Of a DNA stretch of 64,000 nucleotides, positions 1 through 10,251 are shown one piece after another. A model generated the notes under the pieces. It was not told the origin of the DNA and did no database searches. It was given only the letters and a program-made list of their open reading frames with translations. Made by a program: the position numbers and the translations under genes. Where the stretch lies: contig CP064983.1 in the NCBI GenBank assembly GCA_016699635.1, positions 310,001-374,000 of the forward strand, in the 5' to 3' direction. The number at the start of each line of letters is the position of its first letter. Within the stretch, counting starts at the first letter, position 1. This stretch comes from Bacteroidota bacterium. GTDB taxonomy: Bacteria; Bacteroidota; Bacteroidia; AKYH767-A; OLB10.

Positions 1-500
1 GTAGCAGAGCAGGAATTGAAAACCTGAGCATAGAAAAAGTGATTTTACGAAATGATGGTGGTGCTGTATTAGTTACAGAGGTGTCTTATGTTACAGACTA
101 CTCCTATTATGATTATTTTACACAAAACTACATTCGTAATTTCGAATATCATTTCAATAATGTCATTACCTTTTCTATCAATGCTGATGGTACTATTGAC
201 TGGGATGCAGTTTTAAGAAAAGATCAGATTTCTACAAATGACTATGGAAAATATTCTTCGTTTGCCTTAGCCATGACAGAAAATGATATCAGTTTACTCT
301 ATAACACCCGCACAGACAGAAATAATGGAGTTGCCTATTTCGGAATAAAAAGAAATGGCGAAACAGAATCGAAAGAAATCATCAAACCTGAAGAACGGAT
401 TTTACTTGTGCCATTTGCTGCAAAACAAATCAGCACTGACGAAATTATTGTCCCTTGCTGGAATAGAAAAAAGATGCTAATGGCAAAAATTACTTTCTGA
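1..500 (+). CDS. Hypothetical protein, C-terminal part (cut by window start)
   Basis: The reading frame is open from base 3 with no stop, so the gene begins upstream of the window; the GTG at 39 is not needed as a start. About 165 residues are visible. They are rich in Tyr, Asn and Asp and in alternating hydrophobic strands, with no membrane segment, which suggests a soluble or exported beta-rich domain. I recognise no family. The stop overlaps the next start by one base (TGATG at 498-502), so the two genes are translationally coupled and probably share a transcript. Function unknown. Confidence 0.6.
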   Translation, partial: SRAGIENLSIEKVILRNDGGAVLVTEVSYVTDYSYYDYFTQNYIRNFEYHFNNVITFSINADGTIDWDAVLRKDQISTNDYGKYSSFALAMTENDISLLYNTRTDRNNGVAYFGIKRNGETESKEIIKPEERILLVPFAAKQISTDEIIVPCWNRKKMLMAKITF

Positions 501-1279
501 TGCCGGGATCATTATCTATTGCATTGCAGTATATTTCCTATTACGTTAAGGCATGGAACAAACACAGTGTTCATTCTCCTTTTGTATATAAGCTCACAAC
601 ACAGGTTATTCATCCCGACAAAAAACTTGCAAAATTTATACCTATTGAACAACAAAGAATACTTTTAAAACAAAGTACAGACAAAATTTTTTTTACCGAA
701 TTAGGTGCTGGAAATAAAAGCAATAAACGAAGTGTTTCCGACATTGCCGCGAAGTCTTTAAAATCTCCGCGATATGCGCGTTTACTTTATAGGCTTGCAA
801 ATCATTTTCAACCTGACAATATTATTGAGTTAGGCACATCATTGGGCATTACAACAGGCTATATGGCATTATCAGGCTGTAAAAATATTTTTACTATTGA
901 TGGTAATAAAACTGTATCAGAAATTGCGCAATCTACATTAACCTCGATAAAGCTGCATCAAAACATAAAATTTCTTCAAGGAAATTTTGATGAAGCACTT
1001 CCTGCATTATTACATCCTTTAAATAAAATTGATTTTGTTTTTTTTGACGGCAACCACCGTTATCAACCAACAATTAATTATTTTCATCAATGCTTAACAA
1101 AAGCACATGATAAAAGTGTGTTTGTGTTTGATGATATTAACTACAGTCAGGAAATGAAACAAGCATGGCATGAAATCAAACAACATCCATCAGTTACTGT
1201 CAGTATTGACTTGTTTATGATGGGAATTGTTTTTTTTGATACAGACCTTCTGCGTCAACATTTTGTAATCAGGTATTAA
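500..1279 (+). CDS. Class I SAM-dependent methyltransferase
   Basis: This 259-residue protein has a Rossmann-type methyltransferase core. The SAM-binding motif I is ELGTSLGITTG near residues 110-120, an acidic strand end (TIDGNK) follows, and VFFDGNH corresponds to motif IV of the O-methyltransferase-like group. The N-terminal stretch NKHSVHSPFVYKL (residues 20-31) is one I know from a Bacteroidota-specific methyltransferase group. Full length is plausible. ATG at 500 overlaps the preceding stop. The substrate cannot be told from sequence. An ABC ATPase gene follows after about 60 bases. Confidence 0.8.
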   Translation: MPGSLSIALQYISYYVKAWNKHSVHSPFVYKLTTQVIHPDKKLAKFIPIEQQRILLKQSTDKIFFTELGAGNKSNKRSVSDIAAKSLKSPRYARLLYRLANHFQPDNIIELGTSLGITTGYMALSGCKNIFTIDGNKTVSEIAQSTLTSIKLHQNIKFLQGNFDEALPALLHPLNKIDFVFFDGNHRYQPTINYFHQCLTKAHDKSVFVFDDINYSQEMKQAWHEIKQHPSVTVSIDLFMMGIVFFDTDLLRQHFVIRY

Positions 1280-1338
1280 CATTTGGTAACTTAATCATAA
1301 GCCACAATTTATTACTTTTTACCACGTACAAATCAATT

Positions 1339-2058
1339 ATGCCACAGTCCATTATTTCGCTTTCAGATATTTCACGACTTTATAAAGTCGGAACAGAAAC
1401 AATTTATGCATTACGATCTGTTTCACTTAACATTTTTAAGAATGAATATGTGGCATTGATGGGTAGTTCCGGTTCAGGAAAATCCACGTTGATGAATATT
1501 CTTGGTTGCCTTGACACGCCATCAAGTGGCAGTTATCATCTGAACAACATCTCTGTTTCTGGAATGACAGATAATGAACTTGCCGAAGTAAGAAATAAGC
1601 AAATAGGTTTTATTTTTCAAACATTTAATCTGTTGCCACGAAGTACAGCACTTGAGAATGTAGCATTACCGCTTGTGTATGCAGGTGTTTCAAAAGAAGA
1701 GCGTTTAAAGCGGGCTAAAGAAGTATTGGAAAGTGTTGGCTTGGCCGACAGAATTATGCATAAGCCAAATGAGTTATCCGGTGGTCAGCGTCAGCGTGTG
1801 GCTGTTGCAAGGGCATTGGTCAACCACCCTTCAATCATTCTTGCTGATGAGCCAACAGGAAATCTTGATTCAAAAACCTCTGAGGAGATTATGTTGCTAT
1901 TTGAAGAAATACATCAGCGTGGCAATACAATCATTGTTGTAACACATGAAGAAGACATTGCCAGACATGCACACCGTATTGTCAGAATAAAAGACGGACT
2001 CATTGAAGATGATGCCATCAACCAACAAATAACAAAAGCAAAAACAATTGTATCATGA
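1339..2058 (+). CDS. ABC transporter ATP-binding protein, LolD/MacB type
   Basis: This 239-residue cytoplasmic ATPase powers an ABC transporter of the LolD/MacB/FtsE class, which acts on lipoproteins, efflux substrates or cell-division targets with MacB-type permeases. Walker A is GSSGSGKST (residues 42-50), the Q-loop is in GFIFQTFNLLPR, the signature is LSGGQ (145-149), Walker B is ILADEP (166-171), and the switch His is in VVTHEE. Length is typical. No permease gene is adjacent, so the partner lies elsewhere. The stop overlaps the downstream rhodanese gene (ATGA at 2055-2058). Confidence 0.9.
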   Translation: MPQSIISLSDISRLYKVGTETIYALRSVSLNIFKNEYVALMGSSGSGKSTLMNILGCLDTPSSGSYHLNNISVSGMTDNELAEVRNKQIGFIFQTFNLLPRSTALENVALPLVYAGVSKEERLKRAKEVLESVGLADRIMHKPNELSGGQRQRVAVARALVNHPSIILADEPTGNLDSKTSEEIMLLFEEIHQRGNTIIVVTHEEDIARHAHRIVRIKDGLIEDDAINQQITKAKTIVS

Positions 2059-2767
2059 ACATTAAATCAATTCAATCGCTGCTTATCGTTGTAGTGCTAT
2101 TAGCAAGTTGTGGAGTAGCAAACAGTCAGAAAGGAAAACTCCTTACGCCTGAAGTATTTGAAAAAATGCTTCACGAAACACCTGAGGCACAAGTTATAGA
2201 TGTAAGAACACCTGAAGAATTTAATGATGGGCATTTGAAAAATGCTTTAAATATGAATGTCAACAGCAAAGATTTTGAAAACCGTGCACCCTATCTCGAT
2301 AAAGAAAAACCTCTTTTTGTTTATTGCTATTCCGGTGGTCGCAGTGCCAAAGCCTGCGAATATTTTGAGAAGATGGGATTCAAAGTCATTTATGATATGG
2401 AAGGCGGCTATTCTTCATGGACAGATGCAAACCTGCCTGTAGAAGGAAAAAAAAAAGCTGACCAGTAGGTATCAGTCTTGATAACTTTGCCTTGCTTACA
2501 AGTGCCGGGAAAGTTTTGGTTGATATTAATGCACCATGGTGTCCGCCATGTGTAAAAATGAAACCTATGTTAGATTCATTAGATACAGCATGGAAAGACA
2601 AAGTAAAAATTGTGCGGCTGAATAAAGACGAAAATCAATTAATTTCAAAATCTCTTCAGATTAATGAATTGCCTACCTTACTTTTTTATGAAAACGGTAA
2701 ATTGGTGAAACGTGAAAGTGGCTATAAAAATGCTGAACAACTAAAGGCTATGACTCAGGTTGAGTAG
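2055..2767 (+). CDS. Rhodanese-thioredoxin fusion lipoprotein (one frameshift)
   Basis: Residues 1-19 form a lipoprotein signal ending in LLASC, so the protein is predicted to be lipid-anchored in the periplasm or outer membrane. A rhodanese domain follows with active-site loop CYSGGRS (Cys about 91). The thioredoxin part (2492-2767) has motif APWCPPC and the cis-Pro region LPTL. It lies in another frame. Adding one base near 2462-2467 (for example CAGTAG to CAGTTAG) joins the two as ...ADQLGISLDNFAL..., with no start codon needed for the second part. I read this as one gene with a one-base loss. A sulfur-relay or disulfide-exchange role is inferred from the two domains. Confidence 0.75.
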
Positions 2768-3024
2768 TTGAGTGGATTTACTTTTTATTCTACTTTTAAA
2801 TGAGATTGCTTTAGAATAATTCATTAATAAATCCCGAATATTAAAAACGCCTTCTCTGCTAAATCATATTGACCTATCTCACTGATTCAGAACACATAGA
2901 ATTAATATTTTTTTAGTCTTGCCTTCTCCTTTTCAAAAGTGTAAATTGCGCTTTTTCAGACATATAAAACGTGTAACCTAAAGGGCATAACTACGTATAA
3001 AGTCATTTAGTTGTTGAGCAAATT

Positions 3025-3525
3025 ATGAATATATCTGCATTAGCAGAAGCCGAAAAACTTCTATTTATTGCAAGGCAGTCGCTTTCAGAAGGGAAACTGC
3101 CCCAAGCAATAGATATGCTCAATAAAATCGTTACCGACTATCCTGATTTTTCAAAAGCACACATCACTCTGGCAGATATTTACTTTAATAAACTTCAAGA
3201 CTCAACAACTGCAGAAGAATATTATAAAAAAGCTATTGCCATTGCCGATATGAATACTGACGCCTTTACCGGCTACGCAAACTTAATGCTGCAACAGGAA
3301 AAATATCCCGAAGCACTGTCAATGCTCAACAAAGCTATGGCCATAAAAGGTGCTCCAAAAGATACTATCTACATGCTGCTGGGCAAACTCTACGAAATGC
3401 AAGGCAGACTCGATGATGCTATTGGAAACTATAAAAAATGTATTACCACTACCCTATCAAACTCCGTTCTTGAAGAAGCAGAACTTGCATTGAAAAGATG
3501 TGAGGTCAAGAAAAAGTATATTTAA
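3025..3525 (+). CDS. TPR-repeat protein
   Basis: This 166-residue protein is made of about four tetratricopeptide repeats, with the pattern A..L...G....A......D.P....A. recurring (for example LSEGKLPQAIDMLNKI and LMLQQEKYPEALSMLNKA). It has no signal peptide or membrane segment, so it is probably a cytoplasmic protein-interaction scaffold. The preceding 257 bases (2768-3024) contain no gene or clear promoter that I can see. Partner and pathway unknown. Confidence 0.7.
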   Translation: MNISALAEAEKLLFIARQSLSEGKLPQAIDMLNKIVTDYPDFSKAHITLADIYFNKLQDSTTAEEYYKKAIAIADMNTDAFTGYANLMLQQEKYPEALSMLNKAMAIKGAPKDTIYMLLGKLYEMQGRLDDAIGNYKKCITTTLSNSVLEEAELALKRCEVKKKYI

Positions 3526-3644
3526 TTTTTTCTATTTACAACGTTGTTTTTAGTGCTTTGCAACCTATTCTATTCTGCTTTACAACTTACAGATAGAATT
3601 TAAAACCCCATTTCAGGGTAAGCCAAAAATTTTCACGAATACAT

Positions 3645-3652
3645 TACATTTG
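3645..3652 (+). promoter_or_regulatory. Candidate -7 element TACATTTG for the M1 peptidase gene
   Basis: TACATTTG matches the Bacteroidota -7 consensus TAnnTTTG and lies 24 bases before the ATG at 3677. I see no TTG at the usual -33 distance. It supports starting the gene at 3677 rather than at the upstream TTG at 3650. Confidence 0.4.
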
Positions 3653-3676
3653 CCTTTAAACTACAACTGTAAATTA

Positions 3677-6600
3677 ATGAAACGTGTCTTTACCATTTCA
3701 CTGTGTTTTTTTGTATTTTATTCTATAAGTTTTGCTCAGTTAGACCAATATGCTTCTGAACAGAATAAATTTTATTGGAAAAATCGTAAACCTACTGCTG
3801 GCTACTGGCAACAGGATGTTTATTATAACATTAAAGCTGCAATAGACGAAAAAACAGACATTATCAGTGGTGTAGAAGAACTTACTTACAGAAATAATTC
3901 TCCCGACACTTTGAAATTTATTTTTATGCATCTCTATCAGAATGCATTTGTTCCCGGTGGTTACTTGAACGACTTAAACAAAGCCAATCAAAACAAAGTG
4001 CGTTATGGAAAATATGAATTGCAAGGATTGGGAATTGAAATTACTAATATAAATACACTTTCTGTCAATGGTATTACTATAAACAAACAAGCAGAAAAAA
4101 CAATTGACAATACCATCATGAAAATTATGTTGCCGCAACCTTTGTTGCCGGGTCATGATCTTGTTTTGAAAATTGATTTTAAAACTTATTACGATAAAAC
4201 CGGTCAGCGCAGACGCTTACAGATGTTTGAAAATGCAGGCAACAAACATTACAATGGATGTCAATGGTATCCTAAAATGTGTGTTTACGATTCGCATCGT
4301 GCTTGGAACACCGATCAGCATCTTGGCAGAGAATTTTATGGAGAATTTGGTGTGTATGATGTGGAACTTACTTTTGCAAACAATTTTATAGTAGAGGCAA
4401 TAGGTGTTTTAGTCAATGAGAAAGAAGTTTTACCTGATGAACTGCGCAAGAAACTTGATATTAAAAATTTTAAAGAAAGACCTGCTTCACCACAACCTTC
4501 AACAATAATCATCCCTGACGGAAGTACGAAAACCTGGAAATTCCATGCAGAAAACGTTCATGATTTTGCTTTCACTGCCGATCCTTCCTATCGTCTTTCT
4601 GATGCTTACTGGAATGGTGTTCGTTGTGTAGCTATTGCCCGCGAGCAACATTGCTACGGATGGCAAAGTGCGGCAGAATATACAGCACGTATTATTGAAG
4701 TTTTCTCACGCGATTTTGGAATGTACGATTATCCGAAAATTGTTACTGCCGATGCAAATGATGGAATGGAATATCCAATGATAACAATGGACAATGGTAC
4801 AGATCCCGGATTCCGTGGCCTGCTATGTCATGAAATAGGACATAATTGGTTTTATGGTATGGTAGGAAGTAATGAAACATACAGGCCATTGCTTGATGAG
4901 GGATTTGCGCAGTTGCTGAAATCGTGGGGTATGGAAATACTTGAAGGCTATCATATAAAACAGAGAGAAACAACATGGAAAGATCAGAAAAGAACAGAGC
5001 CTTTAACCTATCAGATGACAACAGCATACGGCCTCTATTACAATTATGTTCTAAATGATAAAGATGGATTTATCAATACACATAGTGACGGTTTCAGCAG
5101 TGCTTTAGGTCATGGTGGTGGTTATGGAATGGTTTATTACAAAACAGCAACCATGTTATACAACCTGCAATATATTTTAGGTGACAGTTTGTTTTTAAAG
5201 GCGATGCAACACTATGTTGCACAATGGAAATTTTGTCATCCCTATCCTGAAGATTTCAGAAACAGCATCACAGAATATGTTAAAACCGATTTAAGCTGGT
5301 TTTTTGATCAGTGGATGGAGACCAATAAAAAATTAGACTATAAAATCTGCAAGTATCGCAAGGCCGATGAAAAAGACTCTTTTAATGTTTATTTTAAGCG
5401 CAAAGGGCGCATGCAATCATCAATTGATTTTTCTGTCTATTCAAACTGTGGTGTAAAATACGATTATCATATTCCCAATAACTGGTTTGTAAAACAAACC
5501 GATGCAACGGTATTGCCGAAATGGGAAGGTTGGGATAATCTGAGAAATACTTATAAGGCTCAAATTAAAATCCCATGTGGTATTAGCAGTATTGTTATAG
5601 ACACGACAGACCGTTTAGGTGATGCTTATAGGTTGGACAACCGCTTGCCGCGACCGTTTAAACTTGCGTTTGATAAATGGCAGAAACCTGCCTACTCAGA
5701 CTGGAAAAGCTATGTATTTTACTTACGTCCTGATGTTTGGTTCAACAATTATGACGGACTAAAAGTTGGTGTACATGCAGAAAGTAATTACATGAATACC
5801 ATGCACTTTTTTTCAGGTGATGTTTGGATTAATACAACTGTGGGACAAAATAGTTTGAGCGAAACTGCCGACATAAATAAAAATGACCCAGCATCATTCA
5901 GAATAAATTACAAAACACCATTAAAGTTTGTTGCACCGGGAGTTAATTTTTGGATTGGTGGCGGACTGCTTGATGGTTTAACATTTGCAAAATCAGGAGG
6001 TGATTTAACTTTCCTAAACAATCGTGTAAGACTGTTTGCTGAATACAAATTGATGTACAGAAGAAACACCAACACGCTTGAATATTTATTATACCCGAAT
6101 GAATGGCAGTCGGCTTTGATGAATACATCTGTAACCTTAGGTGCAGAGGCACAATACAGAAAAAATAAATGGAACGGTTCTGTTGTCATACAAAACACTT
6201 CAGCATCATTATTTAGTGATTACTCCTATTCTAAGCTTTCATTAACTAACATCACAAACTACGAAACAGGAAAAATTGACTGGCGATTAAGAGTTTTCGG
6301 TCAATATGGATATGGACAAAATGTTCCTATGGAAAGTGCATTATATCTAGCCGGTGCTAATCCGGAGGAGTTGATGGAAAGTGCTTGGACACGTTCACGT
6401 GCATTTGTTCCATACAGTTGGTTGGGCTATGGAGACAAGACCAATCACTTTCAGCAAGGTGGTGGACTTAATTTAAGGGGTTATGCAGGTTATCTTGTGC
6501 CGCAGAATATTGATGGCGAACAAAGATATTTTTATCGTGCCATCAGTGGCTCTTCTGTTAGTTTAGAGATAGACTTTGACAGGTTGATTCCTTTACGCCC

Positions 6601-6876
6601 ATCATTTACTAAAAAGTGGTTAAAAGCTGACCTTTATTTTTTTGGAGATGCAGGTGCCATTGCAACAAACAATTCTAACAAGTCCATTCAATTCACTAAT
6701 TTGAAAAGTGATGCCGGTATTGGAACAGCATTTACAATTAAAAAATTGGTCGTTTGAATGCCATAAAGCCACTTACTATACGATGTGATTTTCCATTCTT
6801 GTTAAGCAGTGCCCCTTATGCTGAAAAAGATTATGTCAAACTACGATATGTAATCGGCATCGGTCGCACTTTCTGA
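3677..6876 (+). CDS. Exported M1-family metallopeptidase with C-terminal Omp85-like barrel (one frameshift)
   Basis: Residues 1-20 are a signal peptide (MKRVFTISLCFFVF...SFAQ). The M1 aminopeptidase catalytic domain carries GMEYP (about 363-367, the GAMEN-like exopeptidase motif), HEIGH (385-389) and the third zinc ligand Glu 408 in LLDEGFAQ, giving the exact HExxH-x18-E spacing. The C-terminal part, from about residue 650, is strand-rich. It has GGGLNLRGYAG (LRGY 933-936, like the Omp85 (V/L)RG(F/Y) motif) and FFGDAG. The frame stops at 6757, but one added base near 6752 continues it as NAIKPLTIRCDFPF... to VIGIGRTF at 6876, a typical barrel end with a C-terminal Phe. About 1066 residues. 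It is probably an outer-membrane peptidase. Confidence 0.8.
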
Positions 6877-6922
6877 TAACATCACGCTATTGACTGAAAA
6901 GTTCTATTTGCTGACTTCCCGA

Positions 6923-7387
6923 TTAAAGTTGCAGCAACTTCTCCTTTCGCCACAAACCGCCTGCATAACCGGTTAGTGCACCTGAAGTTCCAATAACTCT
7001 ATGACAAGGAACAATTATTGCAATCGGATTTTTACCATTGGCAGATGCTGATGCTCTTATTTTTTTCGCACTCCCTAACTGCACTGCCTGCTCGTTATAA
7101 GAGATGGTTTTTCCAAAGGGTATAGAAAGTAACTTCTCCCAAACCTGAAGCTGAAATACTGTTCCCTGTGGTTTTAAATTTAAGGTGAATAACTTACGTT
7201 TACCGGAAAAATACTCTTGTAGTTCGTTTGCAATCTGTATTGACACAGCTCCGTTCAATATCTCACCGGAAGTGTATTTGTCATCAAATTCAAGTGCAAG
7301 CACACTATCTGTATCTGTGATAGCATTCATATAACCTAACGGTGTCAGGATATACGAAGTATATAATTCAGTTAACAATAATGGCAA
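6923..7387 (-). CDS. ogt: Methylated-DNA-protein-cysteine S-methyltransferase
   Basis: This suicide repair enzyme transfers methyl groups from O6-methylguanine or O4-methylthymine to its own cysteine. The 154-residue protein has the acceptor motif IIVPCHRVIG (Cys about 128), the helix-turn-helix part PFGKTISYNEQA, and the Asn-hinge/arginine-finger region SAKKIRASASANGKNP. The C-terminal GYAGGLWRKEKLL is also typical. There is no ATG start; the frame begins with TTG at 7387, and homologous N-termini (YTSYxxTPLG) require a start upstream of residue 9. It converges on the M1 peptidase gene. Confidence 0.88.
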   Translation of the reverse strand: MPLLLTELYTSYILTPLGYMNAITDTDSVLALEFDDKYTSGEILNGAVSIQIANELQEYFSGKRKLFTLNLKPQGTVFQLQVWEKLLSIPFGKTISYNEQAVQLGSAKKIRASASANGKNPIAIIVPCHRVIGTSGALTGYAGGLWRKEKLLQL

Positions 7388-7414
7388 TAATTGATTTTTA
7401 CAAATTGAAAATCC

Positions 7415-8567
7415 CTAAGGCTTTACCTTTCTGATTTCAGACTGCAAAACATAATAGTTGTTGGTCTGATAAACATAGGCCAGAATATAACACTGATCAA
7501 CATTATACTTATCAGGAATCTGATAGTTGTAAAGTCTGATATACTTTGTTGTCAGATCCGGATCGTTTATCAGGCTTTCACCAAAAGAACTATTTAATGC
7601 AGCTCTAAGTACGTGTCTGTGTATATATGCTGAATCTATCTGCGTAGGTGTTGTCAAATCATAATCGAGCTGACATCCGTGAATACTGTCTTCAACTAAA
7701 AATACTGCTAACTTATAATCATCGCCAAGGTTGTTCAAAAACTCAGTACTTACTGTAAGTTGAGCTGTGCGATTACTTTCACTATATGCAGAATAAATAT
7801 TTATAAAAGCATCATTCGGCTTACTTAACTCTTGTGATATAACAGACTGCCAACTGTTGTAGTATTTAATATGTGTTGTTGGATACCCTACTCTGTTAAT
7901 CATACTTGAAGGATATGCAGATAAACCAAAAAAAGTATTCAACTCATCGGAGTTGGAATTTCTGAAATCTTCAGAAAAGCAACTTGGTGGATTATCAGGA
8001 ACTGCGTAAACACCGGCATGGTTGGTTGCAACAACCAACTGTTCATGGTATAATGGCTCAAGTGTGTTAGCAATTATTCTCTGCGCGCGGACAGTTTCCA
8101 CACTTACGTCCTGTATAATCTTCGAGTAACACTTTCTTAACAGGATTTGCAGGGGTGTATGGAACCACAAAATCAGCCTGACCTGTTAGCGTATCGCTAA
8201 TGGTTGCAGAATATTTAAAAGTAAGTGTTCCAAAAGGCGCAGGAGCTGTTATGTAAACTGAATCATTATCAAAGATGGCATCATTGCCTGTTGCCACTTC
8301 TGAAATCACGTTAGATTGAGCACCGTGCCATGTAAACTGAACTGCTATTGTTTTTGGTGATGATGATTCGAGTGAAAACTTCGCTACAAGCACATCTACA
8401 TCGTCAGCTGTTGTAGTTGCATTAAGCACTCTGATGTCATTAAGTGTTCCTGGAAGTGTACCAATGTTAGTTGTGTTTTCTTCTTTATATGGACCATCAA
8501 CTTTATCGCATGAAACAATTGTTGTTGCAGCTAAAGCTGCAATTGCTAACCAAAATTTATTTTTCAT
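7415..8567 (-). CDS. Omp28-type exported lipoprotein with thioredoxin-like fold (frameshift)
   Basis: The N-terminus MKNKFWLAIAALAATTIVSCDKVD has a lipobox (IVSC). After an Ig-like region comes VLLEDYTGRKCGNCP, the hallmark of Omp28-related outer-membrane proteins, with a CxxC redox motif. The first frame stops at 8067. The other frame continues from about 8090 (AQRIIANTLEPLYHEQLVVATNHAGVYAVP) and ends at 7415. The break lies in the GCGCGC stretch and fits loss of one GC dinucleotide (or gain of one base). About 385 residues in total. The gene sits downstream of the DUF6029-like barrel gene on the same strand and is probably co-transcribed with it. The function of the family is not established. 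Confidence 0.75.
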
Positions 8568-8587
8568 TTTCGTGAACTTTTAAATAA

Positions 8588-10231
8588 TTAAAAACTTGTA
8601 CTTATTGAAACTGTAAGTCCATTACTTGACGGAACCTGTCTGCACACACCACCAACGCAAAACAAACCTTCGCGCTGACGACCATAGCCCAAAGTAATAC
8701 GATGCGAATCTTTTGTGTATCCGACAAAACAATTGAAGTAATGGATTCTTTTGTCAGATTTTTCATTGCCATAATTATACTGATCTGATACTGCAACAAA
8801 CCAATTGGGTGAGTGTGAATACTCAATCAGTCCGGCAATCCAAGACTTATAATCTTGTTCCGATTGTAATGTTTGCCACTCTGTTCTGATGGCGTTTTTA
8901 TCATTTAACTGAAAGGTAATATCAGCTACTATTATCTTGTCATAAATAGTTCCATATTGCTTTGATCCCTGAAACTGAATTTTGTCTTTATCATAAACCT
9001 GATTAATATACATTAAAGTAATTTTCAGATTTTTAGACATCTTACGAGTAATCTCTAAGCTAAAATCTTTGTAGTAAACATCCTTACCAAATTTTCCCCA
9101 ATCACTTTTATAAAGGTCTTTGCCTGCAACAGGCTCTGTGCTCAATGAATTGGCTCCGGAATAGTTAACAATGATATTTGTTCCATAATCACCACCTAAT
9201 TTTGTTCCTTTCTTAATAGTATAGTTTACTTCAGCTTCAAATCCAAACTCACCATTCGGTTGTGTTGCATAAGGATAGATTGATGCTAATGAATACGTGT
9301 GATATTTTGTCAATGCAGGAAGATAATTAATCAATAAGTCATTTAGATTTGCATTACGCTCACTACGGAAATTCATGTTGTCAATTCTTTTGGCGGCAAG
9401 TAATATTCCCAAACCTTTTTGAGAATAAGTTGCTTTCAAAAGTGCGGCATCACCAAACTTATAGCTGTAATTATTTAATGATGAAGGGTCGTTGTATTTA
9501 TAAGCATACTCTGCATTGATGGTTACTTTACCTCTTGTAACGTCAAGTCGTCCGGCATAAGCACCAATGTTCTCAGGCAAGATATATACATTGTCATCAT
9601 CTTTCTGATACTTACTCACAAATCCAAAACCTGCAGTAACCCTGGTCTTTTTATCATTCCATTTTTTTATTAAATCATTTATACCCACTTCTGCATCTAC
9701 TCCTCTGACAATGCCTTCTCCGGTTTTAAAATAATAGCGTTGTTTACCAATTATACCTTTAATAAGGATTCCACTGTAAGGTTTAAATTTTACACGAACA
9801 CCATCCAATGCATTATCATAACCTAGTGTTGGCTCCCAATAGGAACGCAAAATCAATCCACTGCCAAACTGCTCATAAAAATTTCCGACAGTAATAGCTA
9901 ATTCGCCATTGTCATATTCTGCATAACGATGCGCAATACCACTGCCATTAAATCTTTTGTCGTAGCCAAGCAATACATTCTGATAAGTTTCGTAACGAAC
10001 ACCTGCTTTGAAATTACCTTTGGTAAAAACCAAATCTCCGTAACCATTAAGCAAATATTTCTCTGCTACTTCAGGTGCACTTATAGTTGAATCCTGAATG
10101 TAATACTGTCCATCAATCTGAAAACTACCATGTATTTCACCGGGAGAACTTTGTGCAAGCGATAAAGTAGGTGCACCTAAAAAAATAACCGGCAATATTC
10201 TGCCGGTTATAAGTTTTATCATTTTATTCAT
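8588..10231 (-). CDS. Outer-membrane beta-barrel protein, DUF6029-like
   Basis: This is a protein of about 547 residues with a signal peptide (MNKMIKLITGRILPVIFLG...LAQ) followed by alternating polar and aromatic strands along its length, typical of an outer-membrane barrel. Markers I associate with the DUF6029 family are GSFQIDGQYYIQD, VGNFYEQFGSGLILR and GYGRQREGLFCVGGVCR near the C-terminus. It ends in Phe (SISTSF). The ATG at 10231 is preferred over TTG at 10240. In related genomes I remember this family next to TlpA-type and Omp28-type genes, as here. Substrate unknown. Confidence 0.7.
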   Translation of the reverse strand: MNKMIKLITGRILPVIFLGAPTLSLAQSSPGEIHGSFQIDGQYYIQDSTISAPEVAEKYLLNGYGDLVFTKGNFKAGVRYETYQNVLLGYDKRFNGSGIAHRYAEYDNGELAITVGNFYEQFGSGLILRSYWEPTLGYDNALDGVRVKFKPYSGILIKGIIGKQRYYFKTGEGIVRGVDAEVGINDLIKKWNDKKTRVTAGFGFVSKYQKDDDNVYILPENIGAYAGRLDVTRGKVTINAEYAYKYNDPSSLNNYSYKFGDAALLKATYSQKGLGILLAAKRIDNMNFRSERNANLNDLLINYLPALTKYHTYSLASIYPYATQPNGEFGFEAEVNYTIKKGTKLGGDYGTNIIVNYSGANSLSTEPVAGKDLYKSDWGKFGKDVYYKDFSLEITRKMSKNLKITLMYINQVYDKDKIQFQGSKQYGTIYDKIIVADITFQLNDKNAIRTEWQTLQSEQDYKSWIAGLIEYSHSPNWFVAVSDQYNYGNEKSDKRIHYFNCFVGYTKDSHRITLGYGRQREGLFCVGGVCRQVPSSNGLTVSISTSF

Positions 10232-10251
10232 GAAAAGCAAATAGTTATTTA

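Noticed and set aside
2447..2456. Run of ten A in the rhodanese gene as a slippage or programmed frameshift site
   Set aside because: The thioredoxin frame has a TGA at 2459-2461 just after the run, so a slip there would not join the domains; the break must lie at about 2462-2467.
4743..5027. Antisense frame inside the M1 peptidase
   Set aside because: It covers the catalytic region on the other strand, with no promoter, signal or family resemblance.
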